A DNA stretch of 64,000 nucleotides. Origin: Dorea_A sp016295505 (GTDB lineage: Bacteria > Bacillota > Clostridia > Lachnospirales > Lachnospiraceae). Every line of letters starts with the position of its first letter. Within the stretch, counting starts at the first letter, position 1. Made by a program: the position numbers and the translations under genes. Below, piece by piece: positions 1-8,880 of the stretch. The stretch covers positions 1 through 64,000 of the forward strand of contig NZ_JBDOHS010000009.1 in NCBI RefSeq assembly GCF_039832105.1, written 5' to 3'. The notes under the pieces are model-generated. The model ran no database searches and had not been told where the DNA came from. It was given only the letters and a program-made list of their open reading frames with translations.

Positions 1-20
1 CCGTGAACCAGTATATCATA

Positions 21-87
21 AAGGATAATGTCAAGGTCAGGTAGTATTCTCTTCGAGAATCTCCACCTTTCCCTTGACATTATCTTA
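21..87. repeat. Imperfect rod-like inverted repeat
   Basis: The arms at 24-36 and 72-84 are perfectly complementary over 13 bases. Between them lies a small hairpin (ATTCT at 46-50, AGAAT at 56-60). As RNA this would fold into a long rod. The window begins only 20 bases upstream, so whether it ends a preceding gene or mobile element, or is a leader structure, cannot be decided. Confidence 0.5.
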
Positions 88-152
88 GGGGTGAAGTGTT
101 ACCAATCATTGACACCTATACATATAAAATGGCACTGTAATAAGTGAATTTC

Positions 153-181
153 TTGACAAAGTAGATTTGCTGTAGTAATAT
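153..181 (+). promoter_or_regulatory. Sigma-A promoter
   Basis: TTGACA at 153-158, a 17-base spacer, then TAATAT at 176-181. This is close to consensus. It points to the hairpin at 205-237 and the short reading frame at 266-370. Confidence 0.7.
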
Positions 182-204
182 ACTGAAATATAAAAGGGTA
201 AGCG

Positions 205-240
205 AAGGCGCTCGAAACAAAAAGTTTCGGGCGCCTTTTC
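205..240 (+). terminator. Hairpin with T run, possible attenuator
   Basis: A 14-base stem (205-218 with 224-237, one G-T wobble), an AAAAA loop and a TTTT run. It sits about 20 bases after the predicted start of transcription and just before a ribosome site and a short reading frame. It could stop transcription early or simply be a terminator. Confidence 0.55.
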
Positions 241-265
241 TGATATCCGGAGGAGGCGACAAAAG

Positions 266-370
266 ATGAGGGAACTGATTGATCATACAGAAGGCATCAA
301 TCGTCTGCTGGCGAGATATGGTGTGAAGTTTGGCTTATATAAAGATGGGACATTTCACGAACAATTTTAA
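266..370 (+). pseudogene. 34-residue reading frame, possible truncated ATP-grasp N-terminus
   Basis: ATG at 266 follows a good ribosome site (GGAGGAGG at 249-256). The 34-residue product has a pattern of the form INxLLxxxGVxFGLYxDGxxxEQ. I find this reminiscent of the start of type 2 circularly permuted ATP-grasp proteins (DUF404/407), where the next residues would be FPFD. Here a TAA stop follows at once. That likeness is from memory and weak; it could equally be a genuine small protein. The strong promoter and the hairpin upstream suggest it is, or was, expressed. Confidence 0.35.
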
Positions 371-410
371 GATCATAAGAAGACTATATGAATAATTGTT
401 GTGTATTATA

Positions 411-470
411 AAAAGATCCTGTGAGAAATCATATGCCAAAAAGCATGGAATCTCTCGCAGGATCTTTCTT
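411..470. terminator. Bidirectional terminator
   Basis: A long hairpin pairs AAAGATCCTG near 412 with CAGGATCTTT near 458-467, with extra pairing inside and an A/T run on each side. It lies between the short plus-strand frame and the end of the minus-strand hydrolase gene, so it can serve both. Confidence 0.75.
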
Positions 471-477
471 TTATCCA

Positions 478-1407
478 TTATTTCTCTAATACTTCATTCA
501 TGAAAGCAATGATGCCCTGTTCTACATCACCTTTGATCGCATTGTAGTTATGGATCTCATGGCGGTATCCGGAGTAAAGGCGGGTCTTTACATTGTGGCC
601 GGTGTCGCACAGCCAGTTTGCCACTTCATATACGCCTTTTCCGTATTCGCCGACCGGATCCTGGTCGCCTGCGATATTGTAGATCGGAAGTGTGGTCGGC
701 ACTTTCTTGGCCCATTCGATTCCTGTGATGACGCTCATCATCTGTGTGAAATCATACATCGCCTGATTGCTGGTCGGTTTTGTAAATGCATCAAATGGAT
801 CTTCGGCATGGTCTGTCTGTACGTACGGGTCAGCACAGATCCATTCATTTCCGATCCGGATCTCGCCGCAGCGCTCGCACATCCAGCCAAGCAAAGTTCC
901 TGCATATTCCGGATTACATTCTTTTCCGTGTCCTTCTTCCACTGCTTTTTTCAAAGCTTCTTCAGCAACGTCTGCATTGCGGAATACACCACAGGTACCA
1001 CAGATCGTGATTCCGGCAAGGTCGTCTCCGTATTTTGCGGCATAGTCTCTTGCGATAAATGATCCCATGCTGTGTCCGAACAGAAAATACGGAAGATCCG
1101 GATATTTCTCACATACCAGTTCTTTCAAAGTATGCTCATCTTCCATCATAGTGTGGCATCCTTTTTCTCCCCAGTCACCCCAAGTGTCGTTGACCATAGC
1201 TGTTTTTCCGTGTCCCACATGATCATCTGCGGCAACGATGAAACCGGCATCAAGAAATGCAACGATCATATGCAGATATCTTCTGGAATGCTCTCCGAAT
1301 CCATGAATGATCTGAACGATGCCCTTTGGTTTCGCAGCCGGAACATAGATCCATCCCTGTACTTCATCCCGCTCGTTAAAGGATCTGAAACTTACTTCAT
1401 GTAACAT
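478..1407 (-). CDS. Alpha/beta hydrolase, monoacylglycerol lipase-like
   Basis: A soluble 309-residue serine hydrolase of the lysophospholipase/monoacylglycerol lipase type, expected to cleave acyl esters of small lipids. The oxyanion region HGFGEHSRRY lies at about 35-44 and the nucleophile elbow GHSMGS puts the catalytic serine near 113. The acid is probably in GDQDPVG and the histidine in GYRHEIHN near the C-terminus, so the triad looks complete. The start at 1407 is preferred because GGAGGTG stands 7 bases upstream; the upstream TTG at 1440 has no ribosome site. The gene is monocistronic, converges on the terminator at 411-470, and shares its strand with the acyltransferase behind it. The substrate cannot be told. 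Confidence 0.88.
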   Translation of the reverse strand: MLHEVSFRSFNERDEVQGWIYVPAAKPKGIVQIIHGFGEHSRRYLHMIVAFLDAGFIVAADDHVGHGKTAMVNDTWGDWGEKGCHTMMEDEHTLKELVCEKYPDLPYFLFGHSMGSFIARDYAAKYGDDLAGITICGTCGVFRNADVAEEALKKAVEEGHGKECNPEYAGTLLGWMCERCGEIRIGNEWICADPYVQTDHAEDPFDAFTKPTSNQAMYDFTQMMSVITGIEWAKKVPTTLPIYNIAGDQDPVGEYGKGVYEVANWLCDTGHNVKTRLYSGYRHEIHNYNAIKGDVEQGIIAFMNEVLEK

Positions 1408-1483
1408 GATAATACACCTCCAATGTCTCCTGATTATCAAGATAATCCTGTTACTTTTATTTTAGGATTCGGAGGTGTATCTG

Positions 1484-2563
1484 TCAATGAAATACCCACC
1501 AGAAGCGGGAATAATAAAACGGATCCTGATAAGGTGCGGAAAGAATAGAAAGGATGTCCCGTAAACGTGGTTTTGAAAATGCAGGGTGAGGAAGCCGAAT
1601 ATCGGAGATTGCCGCGGTCATCGTTGAAAGCTGCGGAATCGATAATACTCCAACCAGTATCACACAAAACAGGATCAGAAGCATTGATTCTGCCGGAGAG
1701 TGGACGTCTGAAAGAATGCCGCTGCATCCCTTAATTGTGGAATAGACAAGTCCGTGAAACAGATAGATCGCCATTGTCCGCGTACCGATATAGGAGTAAC
1801 ACGTTTTTCTGTCGGAAATCAGCAGTGCAACTGCCAATGCCATGACAAATCCAATGAGGTAGCATATACACCGGCAGAGAATTCCTTCTGTAAGAGTCTG
1901 TCCCAGAAAATGATAATTATATCTTCCGTAAAATACTTTCGGAGAAACGGTCCTGCAATACGGGTTCAGAATCAGGAAGACTGTGAAAGCGGCAATCAGA
2001 ATGACTGCAACTATCCGGTTACGTCTGGTTCGGAGCAGGGTCAGCTTTTCTCTGTCGAAATCTGTTCCTGCCAGAAAGAACGGGAAGAATACAAGCGTCC
2101 TTGGAATGCTCAGCAGATTCCCTGACATTGTGGAGCATCCGATCAGAAGACCGGCTGCAATGGTGATGATCATATAATGTGGTATTTTTTTTACATAAGG
2201 TGTCAGAAGTCTCCAGAAAAAGAGAGCCTGCAGATACCACAGTGAAAATTTTGGATACATCAGATACAATCCCGTTGGTTTGTGAATGATCACAACGTAT
2301 AAAAAGTAATACAATAATTCGAAGATGAGGTAAGGAATAACAAGCTTTTGGATCAATACACGGAAAGGAAGCTTTCTTTTTGAAAAATATCCGGAGATGA
2401 AGATAAAGGCCGGCATATGAAATGATACGATCAGCCACTTGAGTGTCGTTAAAAAAAGGTTGTTGTCATAGCTGTTTTCGATAAAATGTCCGATTACAAC
2501 CAGAACGATCAAAAAAGCTTTGTAGTTGTCGAATAAATAGTCTCGCTGCTTTGATGATGACAT
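1484..2563 (-). CDS. Acyltransferase family 3 membrane protein
   Basis: A 359-residue multi-pass membrane protein of the acyltransferase 3 (OafA/NodX-like) family, which moves acetyl or other short acyl groups onto surface sugars or glycopolymers. The N-terminus has the family pattern, with an FDNYKAFLIVLVVIGHF helix and then an FHMPAFIFISGYF segment. About ten hydrophobic helices follow. The start at 2563 is set by GGGAGGG just upstream; a longer reading to 2635 adds a charged stretch without a ribosome site. No glycan cluster surrounds it, so the acceptor is unknown. Confidence 0.82.
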   Translation of the reverse strand: MSSSKQRDYLFDNYKAFLIVLVVIGHFIENSYDNNLFLTTLKWLIVSFHMPAFIFISGYFSKRKLPFRVLIQKLVIPYLIFELLYYFLYVVIIHKPTGLYLMYPKFSLWYLQALFFWRLLTPYVKKIPHYMIITIAAGLLIGCSTMSGNLLSIPRTLVFFPFFLAGTDFDREKLTLLRTRRNRIVAVILIAAFTVFLILNPYCRTVSPKVFYGRYNYHFLGQTLTEGILCRCICYLIGFVMALAVALLISDRKTCYSYIGTRTMAIYLFHGLVYSTIKGCSGILSDVHSPAESMLLILFCVILVGVLSIPQLSTMTAAISDIRLPHPAFSKPRLRDILSILSAPYQDPFYYSRFWWVFH

Positions 2564-2743
2564 GATTTTCCCTCCCTGAAATCTAATAGGAATCAAAACT
2601 TTCTTCATTCTACTCCTAATTCTGATGATGAACAAGAAGTAAAACGCAGAAAAAAGCGAGTAATTTGTTCATAATTTTGTAACATTTTTTGTGAAAAGTA
2701 GTTTTTCTATTTGATTATTTCCCCTCAGGGGTCTTCTCAAAAA

Positions 2744-2783
2744 CGGTCAGTCAGGTATAATAGTAATTAACCAGAGCGGTCAG
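2744..2783 (+). promoter_or_regulatory. Promoter region with direct CGGTCAG repeats
   Basis: TATAAT at 2756-2761 is a perfect -10; no good -35 is visible. The heptamer CGGTCAG occurs at 2744-2750 and again at 2777-2783, 33 bases apart (about three helical turns), on either side of the -10. This placement fits an operator for the TetR encoded next. That is inference. Confidence 0.4.
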
Positions 2784-2798
2784 AGAAAGGGAGAAAAG

Positions 2799-3413
2799 AT
2801 GAATGAGAGATTTCTGTCCCTGCCGGAAGAAAAGCGGCAGCGGATCATTAATGCGGGATATCGGGTCTTCAGTCAGAACAGCTACAAAAAAAGCCCGGTA
2901 GGAGAGATAGCGTCTGAAGCGGGAATCAGCAAATCGCTGTTGTTTTATTATTTCCGCAATAAGAAGGAACTATACTTGTTTTTATGGGATGAGGCATGCA
3001 GAGTAACGCTGGAAGCGCTCAGGGAAGAACGATGCTATGATCCGGACAGCCTGTTTGAGATGATGGAACGGGGATTGAATGCAAAGGTAAAGATCATGCA
3101 TCGGTATCCGGAACTCACAGCATTTGTTATGAAAGCATTTTATGAAAAAGATCCGGAGGTATCTGCCTGTATCCAGGAAAGCTATGCGGGGTATATCCAG
3201 CAGAAGGCGGGGGTATCTCTGAGTATGCTCAATCCGGAAGAATTTCGTCCGGAGATTGATCTGCAGATGATGTTAAACGAAATGTACTGGGCAACGGAAG
3301 GCTATCTATGGGAGAAAGTGCAGAGTGGGACGCTTGAAGTAGAGTCACTGGAACAAGAGTTTCACAAAATGATGGATTTCTGGAAAGTAGTGTATCTGAA
3401 GGAGGGAGAATAA
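2799..3413 (+). CDS. TetR/AcrR family regulator of the ABC exporter
   Basis: A 204-residue TetR-type repressor. The N-terminal helix-turn-helix is clear (residues about 10-55, with the SKSLLFYYFRNKKELY recognition helix pattern), followed by a ligand domain of unknown specificity. GGGAG stands upstream of the ATG. Its TAA stop overlaps by one base the ATG of the ABC ATPase gene, and the ATPase in turn overlaps the permease, so the three form one translationally coupled operon. The usual logic would be repression of its own operon until a toxic ligand binds. The ligand cannot be read from sequence. Confidence 0.88.
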   Translation: MNERFLSLPEEKRQRIINAGYRVFSQNSYKKSPVGEIASEAGISKSLLFYYFRNKKELYLFLWDEACRVTLEALREERCYDPDSLFEMMERGLNAKVKIMHRYPELTAFVMKAFYEKDPEVSACIQESYAGYIQQKAGVSLSMLNPEEFRPEIDLQMMLNEMYWATEGYLWEKVQSGTLEVESLEQEFHKMMDFWKVVYLKEGE

Positions 3414-4297
3414 TGAATGCGATTATCAGCACAGAGAATCTGACAAAATATTACGGAAAGAGCAGAGGAATCATAGATCTGAATCTGGATGTAAAGGAAG
3501 GAGAGATCTTTGGCTTTATCGGACCGAACGGTGCAGGTAAGAGTACGACCATGCGTGTGCTTTTAGGACTGGTATCGCCGACTTCAGGATCTGCAGAGAT
3601 ATTCGGAAAACAAGTGGGAAGGCAGCAGAAAGAGATCCTGTCCAGGATTGGATATCTTCCGTCAGAGGCAATGTTTTACAGCGGAATGCGTGTGGCTGAA
3701 GTGTTGAAGCTGTCTGCAAAGCTATATGGAAAAAACTGTGAACAGCGAAGAAAAGACCTGTGTGAGCGCTTTGCACTGGATGAGAAACGAAAAATCAGTG
3801 AGCTGTCGTTAGGAAACCGGAAAAAAGTTGCAATCGTAAGCGCTTTTCAGCATGATCCGGAGCTGTTGATCCTGGACGAGCCGACCAGTGGGCTGGATCC
3901 GTTGATGCAGAAAGAATTTTTTGATCTGGTAGAAGAATGTCATAAAAAAGGAAGAAGTGTCCTTCTGTCGTCACACGTGTTGTCAGAAGTGCAGCAACAT
4001 TGTGGGAGGGCGGCAATTCTGCGGGAGGGCAGACTGATCGCATGCAGCAGTGTAGAACAGCTGGCCGGAAAGCAGTGCCGGAAAGTGGAGATAAAAACCA
4101 GAGATAAGATTGGTGGACTTGAGGGAATCCGAAGGATGGAAACGACAGGTCAGCGGGTGAGCTTTCTGTATGAAGGAGATATGTCAAAACTGTTAAAAGT
4201 ATTGAATCAGATAGATGTCCAGGATCTGATCATATCAGAACCTGAGCTGGAAGAAGTATTTCTTCATTATTATGAGAAGGGTGGTGTGCAGGCATGA
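3413..4297 (+). CDS. ABC transporter ATP-binding protein
   Basis: A 294-residue ATPase of the drug/bacteriocin exporter class (BcrA/CcmA-like). Walker A is GPNGAGKST at residues 37-45. The signature loop is a variant, LSLGNRKK in place of LSGGQ. Walker B with the D-loop is LLILDEPTSGLD and the H-loop is SSHVLSEV. The C-terminal third is the usual extension of this class. It overlaps both neighbours and will pair with the membrane protein encoded next. Substrate unknown; the TetR partner suggests export of a toxic compound. Confidence 0.9.
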   Translation: MNAIISTENLTKYYGKSRGIIDLNLDVKEGEIFGFIGPNGAGKSTTMRVLLGLVSPTSGSAEIFGKQVGRQQKEILSRIGYLPSEAMFYSGMRVAEVLKLSAKLYGKNCEQRRKDLCERFALDEKRKISELSLGNRKKVAIVSAFQHDPELLILDEPTSGLDPLMQKEFFDLVEECHKKGRSVLLSSHVLSEVQQHCGRAAILREGRLIACSSVEQLAGKQCRKVEIKTRDKIGGLEGIRRMETTGQRVSFLYEGDMSKLLKVLNQIDVQDLIISEPELEEVFLHYYEKGGVQA

Positions 4298-5082
4298 CAG
4301 TATTCGGACATGAGATGAAAAGAGGAAGACTTGCACTGATCATCTGGACCATAGGAATTGCGTCCATGATCATTGTATGCATGGTATTATATCCGGAGAT
4401 GAAAAAACAGATGGATGGAGTATCGGAAATGTTCTCCAATATGGGAGGTTTTACGGCTGCCTTTGGTATGGATCAGGTGAATTTTGGAGAGGTAATGGGA
4501 TTTTATGCGGTAGAATGTGGAAACATTCTGGGACTTGGCGGAGCATTTTATGCAGCGCTCCTGGGTATTACAGCTCTTTCAAAAGAAGAAAAGGATCATA
4601 CAGCAGAGTTCCTTCTGACCCATCCGATCAGTCGTCTTCAGATTACCATGGAAAAGTGGGGCGCATGCGTTATGCAGCTTTTACTGATGAACGGAATCAT
4701 CGCAGCTGTATCCGTTGCAAGTTTTGCAGCCATCGGGGAAGAGATGCAGGGAAAGACATTTTGGCTTCTGCATCTGGCTTTTCTTGTAATGCAGCTGGAA
4801 GTAATGAGCGTATGCTTTGGAATCTCTGCATTTCTTAAGGGGAGTGCGATGGGAACCGGGATCGGTATTGCAACGATCCTGTATTTCCTGAACATTATCC
4901 GCAATATCAGTGACAAAGCAGAAGGATTAAAATATGTAACACCATTTGCTTATGCAGACGCATCTGATATTGTGGCAGAAGCAGCGGTAGATGAAAAATT
5001 GCTGATGATAGGAATTCTTTATGGAATTGTCGGCATACTGGTGGCAATTCTGTATTATCGGAAAAAAGATATCAGTGTATAG
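4294..5082 (+). CDS. ABC-2 type permease
   Basis: A 262-residue membrane subunit with about six hydrophobic helices, of the ABC-2 group, in which N-terminal helix, a large extracytoplasmic loop and paired helices near the C-terminus are typical. It begins 4 bases before the ATPase stop codon (ATGA overlap), so the two are coupled. A short conserved-looking cytoplasmic stretch, EEKDHTAEFLLTHPISR, is the coupling region seen in this family. A terminator follows 20 bases after the stop. Confidence 0.87.
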   Translation: MTVFGHEMKRGRLALIIWTIGIASMIIVCMVLYPEMKKQMDGVSEMFSNMGGFTAAFGMDQVNFGEVMGFYAVECGNILGLGGAFYAALLGITALSKEEKDHTAEFLLTHPISRLQITMEKWGACVMQLLLMNGIIAAVSVASFAAIGEEMQGKTFWLLHLAFLVMQLEVMSVCFGISAFLKGSAMGTGIGIATILYFLNIIRNISDKAEGLKYVTPFAYADASDIVAEAAVDEKLLMIGILYGIVGILVAILYYRKKDISV

Positions 5083-5101
5083 TATTCGTAAAGTTCCTTT
5101 T

Positions 5102-5132
5102 GGAGGGTACATCATGTACTCTCCTTTTTTTT
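5102..5132 (+). terminator. Rho-independent terminator
   Basis: GGAGGGTAC (5102-5110) pairs with GTACTCTCC (5116-5124) and is followed by eight T. It ends the TetR-ABC operon. Confidence 0.85.
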
Positions 5133-5261
5133 CTATAAAACTGACACAATCGTATGAAAAACCTGCCTATCGACGGAGTGAGGATTTCTGTAAAATTGAA
5201 GTATCAGACAGAGGGAAGGAGTCACCTGAAGACAAGTGCTGTCATGAGAGGAGAACATGAT

Positions 5262-6185
5262 ATGAAGATAGAAAAAAATTCTGTCGGTTCTGCAGAACTG
5301 GCATACAGGATCTTTGGGAACGGAAAAGTGGATGTGATTATTGAGATGGGACTTGGAGCCTCCGTGGCAGAATGGTGGAGGATTGCAGAGCGATTGGCAG
5401 AATCACATACCGTGCTGCTCTATGAAAGGGCGGGATATGGAAGAAGCAGTGTATCTCGTCTGGAGCGGACACCGGAAAATATTGCAACAGAATTGTATCA
5501 GCTTCTGAAACAGGTTGAACATACAGAAAAGATTGCGATTCTTGCACATTCTCAGGGTGGATTATATGCCTGGAAATTCGCAAAGATGTATCCGAAGATG
5601 GTGGAAAAACTGGTACTTCTGGATCCTCTTTCACCGGAAGATTACCGGTTCCGTATGGAACTGACAGAGGAGGAATTCAAAAAGAGTGGAGCAGATAAGA
5701 CGGAAGGGCTTCAGATGAATCTGCGGCTTACCAGAATGCATCTGGGATGGATGGTTCGAATGGTCATGCGAAAAGCACCGCCGTTTTATTATTATGATAA
5801 ATTTTCGAAGGAAGAAAGAAAAGAGATACTGGCGATGCTGGGCAGATCACAGACATATGAGACTGCGCTGAAAGAGTATGAAGCGGCGCATGATATGTTT
5901 CATCTGATGGGACTCCTGGATCAAAAAAACGCTCCAAAGATGCGAATCGTTCTGATCACGCATGATTCCGACATTGCGAGAAAAGAGATCCGGGAATTTG
6001 GCGGTGCTTCAGAAGAACAGGCAGAAAAGATTGAAGTACTCTGGCAGGAACTGATGCATGCCTATCTGGATTGTGTGTCAGACGGGGAATGGATACAGGC
6101 AGAGCACAGCAGTCATTATATTCATCTGACAGATATGGATCTGGTATGTAATATTTTGAGGAAAGATGTTGATATGGTGATTTGA
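5262..6185 (+). CDS. Alpha/beta hydrolase
   Basis: A 307-residue alpha/beta hydrolase unrelated in detail to the one at 478-1407. The nucleophile motif is HSQGG (serine in AHSQGGLYAW), the acid probably lies in LLDPLSPED and the base histidine in SHYIHL near the C-terminus. The oxyanion loop reads EMGLGASVAEWW. The start at 5262 has AGGAG eight bases upstream; the frame is open back to 5154 but the extra residues look like untranslated leader. It stands alone after the ABC operon terminator. The substrate is unknown. Confidence 0.8.
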   Translation: MKIEKNSVGSAELAYRIFGNGKVDVIIEMGLGASVAEWWRIAERLAESHTVLLYERAGYGRSSVSRLERTPENIATELYQLLKQVEHTEKIAILAHSQGGLYAWKFAKMYPKMVEKLVLLDPLSPEDYRFRMELTEEEFKKSGADKTEGLQMNLRLTRMHLGWMVRMVMRKAPPFYYYDKFSKEERKEILAMLGRSQTYETALKEYEAAHDMFHLMGLLDQKNAPKMRIVLITHDSDIARKEIREFGGASEEQAEKIEVLWQELMHAYLDCVSDGEWIQAEHSSHYIHLTDMDLVCNILRKDVDMVI

Positions 6186-6290
6186 AAATAATTATTCGGT
6201 ACGACAGGTTCCTGTATCCAATACTATGGAAATGTGATACTATATTGGACAGAAGAATCAAAAAGATGGTATTGGAAAGGGGAGGTACAT

Positions 6291-6992
6291 ATGACAAGAG
6301 GAGAAGGCGCCTGTCTGGTCTGCGGAAAACCACTGGTTTATTTTGAACATGCAAAAAAGATGGAATGTAGTATGTGTCATGGGACTTTTGAAAGTTATGC
6401 TAGCTGTGAGGATGGGCATTTTGTATGTGACGAATGTCATGCGAAGCGTGGAATTGAAGTAATCATGAACGGCTGCCGAAACAGTCAGTCAAAGAATCCG
6501 ATTGAGATCATGCAGATGCTGATGATGGATCCATATATTTATATGCATGGACCGGAGCATCATGTTATGGTAGGAGCTGCACTTCTGACAGCATATCGTA
6601 ATTGTGGCGGAGAGGTTGCATATGAGGATGCGCTGGAAGAGATGAAAAAGAGAGGATCCGAGTATCCGGGAGGCGCCTGTGGCATGTGGGGATGCTGTGG
6701 TGCGGCAGTGAGTGCAGGGATCTTTATGAGTATAATTACGAAGGCAAATCCGCTTACCGGAACTTCCTGGAGATATTCGAATCAGATGACTTCAAGAGCA
6801 CTGGGTGCGATCGCAAAGCTTGGCGGCCCAAGATGCTGCAAGAGGGATTCTTTTACGGCGGCAAAAGAGGCTGCTGCATTTGTACAGGAGAGTCTGGGGA
6901 TTGATATGGAACTTCCGAAGAAGATACAATGTGATTTTTCACAAGAGAATCAGCAATGCCTGAAAAGGCATTGTCCATATTATAAAGGATAA
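6291..6992 (+). CDS. DUF5714 family cysteine-rich protein
   Basis: A 233-residue cytoplasmic protein. The first 50 residues carry several CxxC pairs (CLVCGK, CSMC, CDEC) that look like a zinc ribbon or metal site, and a later part is rich in CGMWGCCG and CCKR. I recognise the overall pattern as DUF5714, whose function is not established; members often occur near radical or metal-cofactor enzymes. The start at 6291 follows GGGGAGG. It lies upstream of the larBCE genes but is separated from them by a convergent terminator and degV, so a link to nickel metabolism is only suggestive. Confidence 0.7.
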   Translation: MTRGEGACLVCGKPLVYFEHAKKMECSMCHGTFESYASCEDGHFVCDECHAKRGIEVIMNGCRNSQSKNPIEIMQMLMMDPYIYMHGPEHHVMVGAALLTAYRNCGGEVAYEDALEEMKKRGSEYPGGACGMWGCCGAAVSAGIFMSIITKANPLTGTSWRYSNQMTSRALGAIAKLGGPRCCKRDSFTAAKEAAAFVQESLGIDMELPKKIQCDFSQENQQCLKRHCPYYKG

Positions 6993-7020
6993 AATAAGGG
7001 CTGGTTAAAGCCCTTATTTT
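6991..7020. terminator. Bidirectional terminator
   Basis: AAAATAAGGGCT (6991-7002) pairs with AGCCCTTATTTT (7009-7020). It lies between the convergent DUF5714 and degV genes and has an A/T run on both sides. Confidence 0.85.
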
Positions 7021-7046
7021 TATCCTTTTTTTCGAGTTTCCTTGAA

Positions 7047-7952
7047 TCAGATGCGGTCGCTTCGCCTGACGATTCCAAATCCGATGGAATATGGACCGGC
7101 ATGTACTCCGATGGTTGCTCCGATGTGAAAGACCGGGATGTCCGGTACATCTGGATAGATTTCCCGCAGTTTTCCAAGTGCCAGTTTCTTAAAAGAATCC
7201 GCTTCTTTGACATCGTATCCGTATCCAATCAGGATTGTATAATCACCAGGAGTCATATGTGTTTCCTTCAGATAGTCTGTTAATAACTGTATCGTGCCAT
7301 TGAGAGAATTTTTGCGTCCGCGCCTGATTCCGGAGGAATGAATCTCTCCGTTTTCCAGTGTGATCAGTGGTTTGACGTTTAATAAGGAGCCGGCAATACT
7401 GGTCACTTTACCGATCCGACCACCGTGCTGAAGATATTCCAGACTTCCGACGGTAAACAGAATTCGACCGGTTGGAATCAGTGCTTTCATGACAGTTACT
7501 GCATCGGTAAGAGTTTTTCCTGCATTTCGCAGTCGACATGCTTCCAGAACGAATGCACCCTGCATCAGTGTGCAGGCAAGAGAATCCAGAATCTCTACGT
7601 GAATGTCAGGATAATCTTCCAGGAGCATCTGTCTTGCAATCTGTGCAGACTGGATGGAAGAGCTTAATTTTCCGGAGATGCAGATACACAGGATATCCTG
7701 TCCTTTTCTGGCAGAATCCAGAAAAACCTGATAATAGTCTTCCGGAGATGGTGCTGCAGTCATGGGGAATCTTTGTGGATGATCGACCATCTGCTGGTAG
7801 AAGTCATCCAGTTTTAATTCAATTCCTTCTTTCTGGTATGTTTCTCCGTCAAAAGACACCAGAAAATGAACAACACGAATCTGATTTTCTTCTGTCATTT
7901 GTTCCGGAAGATCGCAGGAACCATCACTTACAATATTGAATCTAAATTCCAT
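7047..7952 (-). CDS. DegV family fatty-acid binding protein
   Basis: A 301-residue DegV protein. The N-terminal SDGSCDLP motif and the internal SGKLSSSIQSA and GSLEYLQHGGRIG stretches are characteristic. Family members bind a fatty acid between two domains, and some (FakB) present fatty acids to the kinase FakA. No fakA gene is present here, so FakB activity is not shown. The ATG at 7952 has AGGAG eight bases upstream; a GTG nine bases earlier lies inside that ribosome site and is unlikely. It is divergent from larB. Confidence 0.88.
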   Translation of the reverse strand: MEFRFNIVSDGSCDLPEQMTEENQIRVVHFLVSFDGETYQKEGIELKLDDFYQQMVDHPQRFPMTAAPSPEDYYQVFLDSARKGQDILCICISGKLSSSIQSAQIARQMLLEDYPDIHVEILDSLACTLMQGAFVLEACRLRNAGKTLTDAVTVMKALIPTGRILFTVGSLEYLQHGGRIGKVTSIAGSLLNVKPLITLENGEIHSSGIRRGRKNSLNGTIQLLTDYLKETHMTPGDYTILIGYGYDVKEADSFKKLALGKLREIYPDVPDIPVFHIGATIGVHAGPYSIGFGIVRRSDRI

Positions 7953-8118
7953 AGCAAACACTCCTATCGTTTATCTCGAATCGTTATAGTTTTATTTTAG
8001 CACGATATTTATAAAAATAAAGATGGAGAAACAGGAAAAGTTAGTGCAGTCGTCTGTAAAAAGTGTTAAACTTGTAAGGAAAATTTGTCTAAAAAGTTTA
8101 TCTGGAGTAGAAGTACAT

Positions 8119-8880
8119 ATGGATACGAGAGAATTATTGGAAAAAGTCAAAAGTGGGCAGATATCTGTCTCTGAAGCGGAAGGGTATCTGCGAAAGGAGC
8201 CATTTGAGGAACTGGGGTATGCGAAAATCGATACACACCGGAAGATTCGCAGCGGAGCAGCAGAAGTTGTGTTCTGCAATGGAAAGATGGATGAACATCT
8301 TCTTCATATTTTTGAAAAGATTGTGAAAGCTGAGGGAGAAGTTATGGGGACGCGTGCTTCCATAGAACAGTATGAGTTTTTGAAAGCATATTTCCCCCAG
8401 ATCGAGTACGATCCGGTTTCAAGAATTGTAAAAATAGAAAAAAAAGAAAAAGAAAAAATCGGCAGTATCGTAGTCTGCAGTGCGGGAACAGCAGATATTC
8501 CCGTTGCAGAAGAAGCGGCTCAGACGGCAGAATATCTTGGTAATTCTGTAAAGAGAGCGTATGATGTAGGGGTCAGTGGAATACATCGTCTGCTTTCGCA
8601 GATGGATCTCATACAATCTGCCAATTGCATCGTAGCAGTGGCAGGTATGGAAGGAGCGCTTGCAAGTGTTGTGGCAGGACTGGTGGACAAGCCGGTCATT
8701 GCAGTTCCGACGTCTGTGGGATATGGAGCAAATCTGAAGGGGATATCTGCGCTTCTGACGATGCTTAATTCCTGTGCCAATGGAATTGCAGTTGTAAATA
8801 TTGATAATGGATATGGAGCGGGGTATATGGCTTCACAGATTAATCGACTGGGAGTGAAAAAACATGAAGAAGAAAAATAA
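8119..8880 (+). CDS. larB: LarB, nickel-pincer cofactor biosynthesis
   Basis: A 253-residue LarB. In the known pathway LarB carboxylates and hydrolyses nicotinic acid adenine dinucleotide, the first step to the nickel-pincer nucleotide (NPN) cofactor. The C-terminal half is a PurE-like domain: VVCSAGTADIPVAEEAA, DVGVSGIHRL, VAGMEGALASVVAGL, and a glycine-rich VPTSVGYG loop. The start at 8119 has GGAG 11 bases upstream; the longer frame from 8023 adds lysine-rich residues not expected for the family. It overlaps larC by 17 bases and larC overlaps larE by 14, giving a tight operon. No larA is seen nearby. Confidence 0.9.
   Translation: MDTRELLEKVKSGQISVSEAEGYLRKEPFEELGYAKIDTHRKIRSGAAEVVFCNGKMDEHLLHIFEKIVKAEGEVMGTRASIEQYEFLKAYFPQIEYDPVSRIVKIEKKEKEKIGSIVVCSAGTADIPVAEEAAQTAEYLGNSVKRAYDVGVSGIHRLLSQMDLIQSANCIVAVAGMEGALASVVAGLVDKPVIAVPTSVGYGANLKGISALLTMLNSCANGIAVVNIDNGYGAGYMASQINRLGVKKHEEEK

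Noticed and set aside
21..180. Left edge as the end of a named insertion sequence
   Set aside because: The inverted repeat and AT-rich DNA are suggestive, but no transposase codons are in the window.
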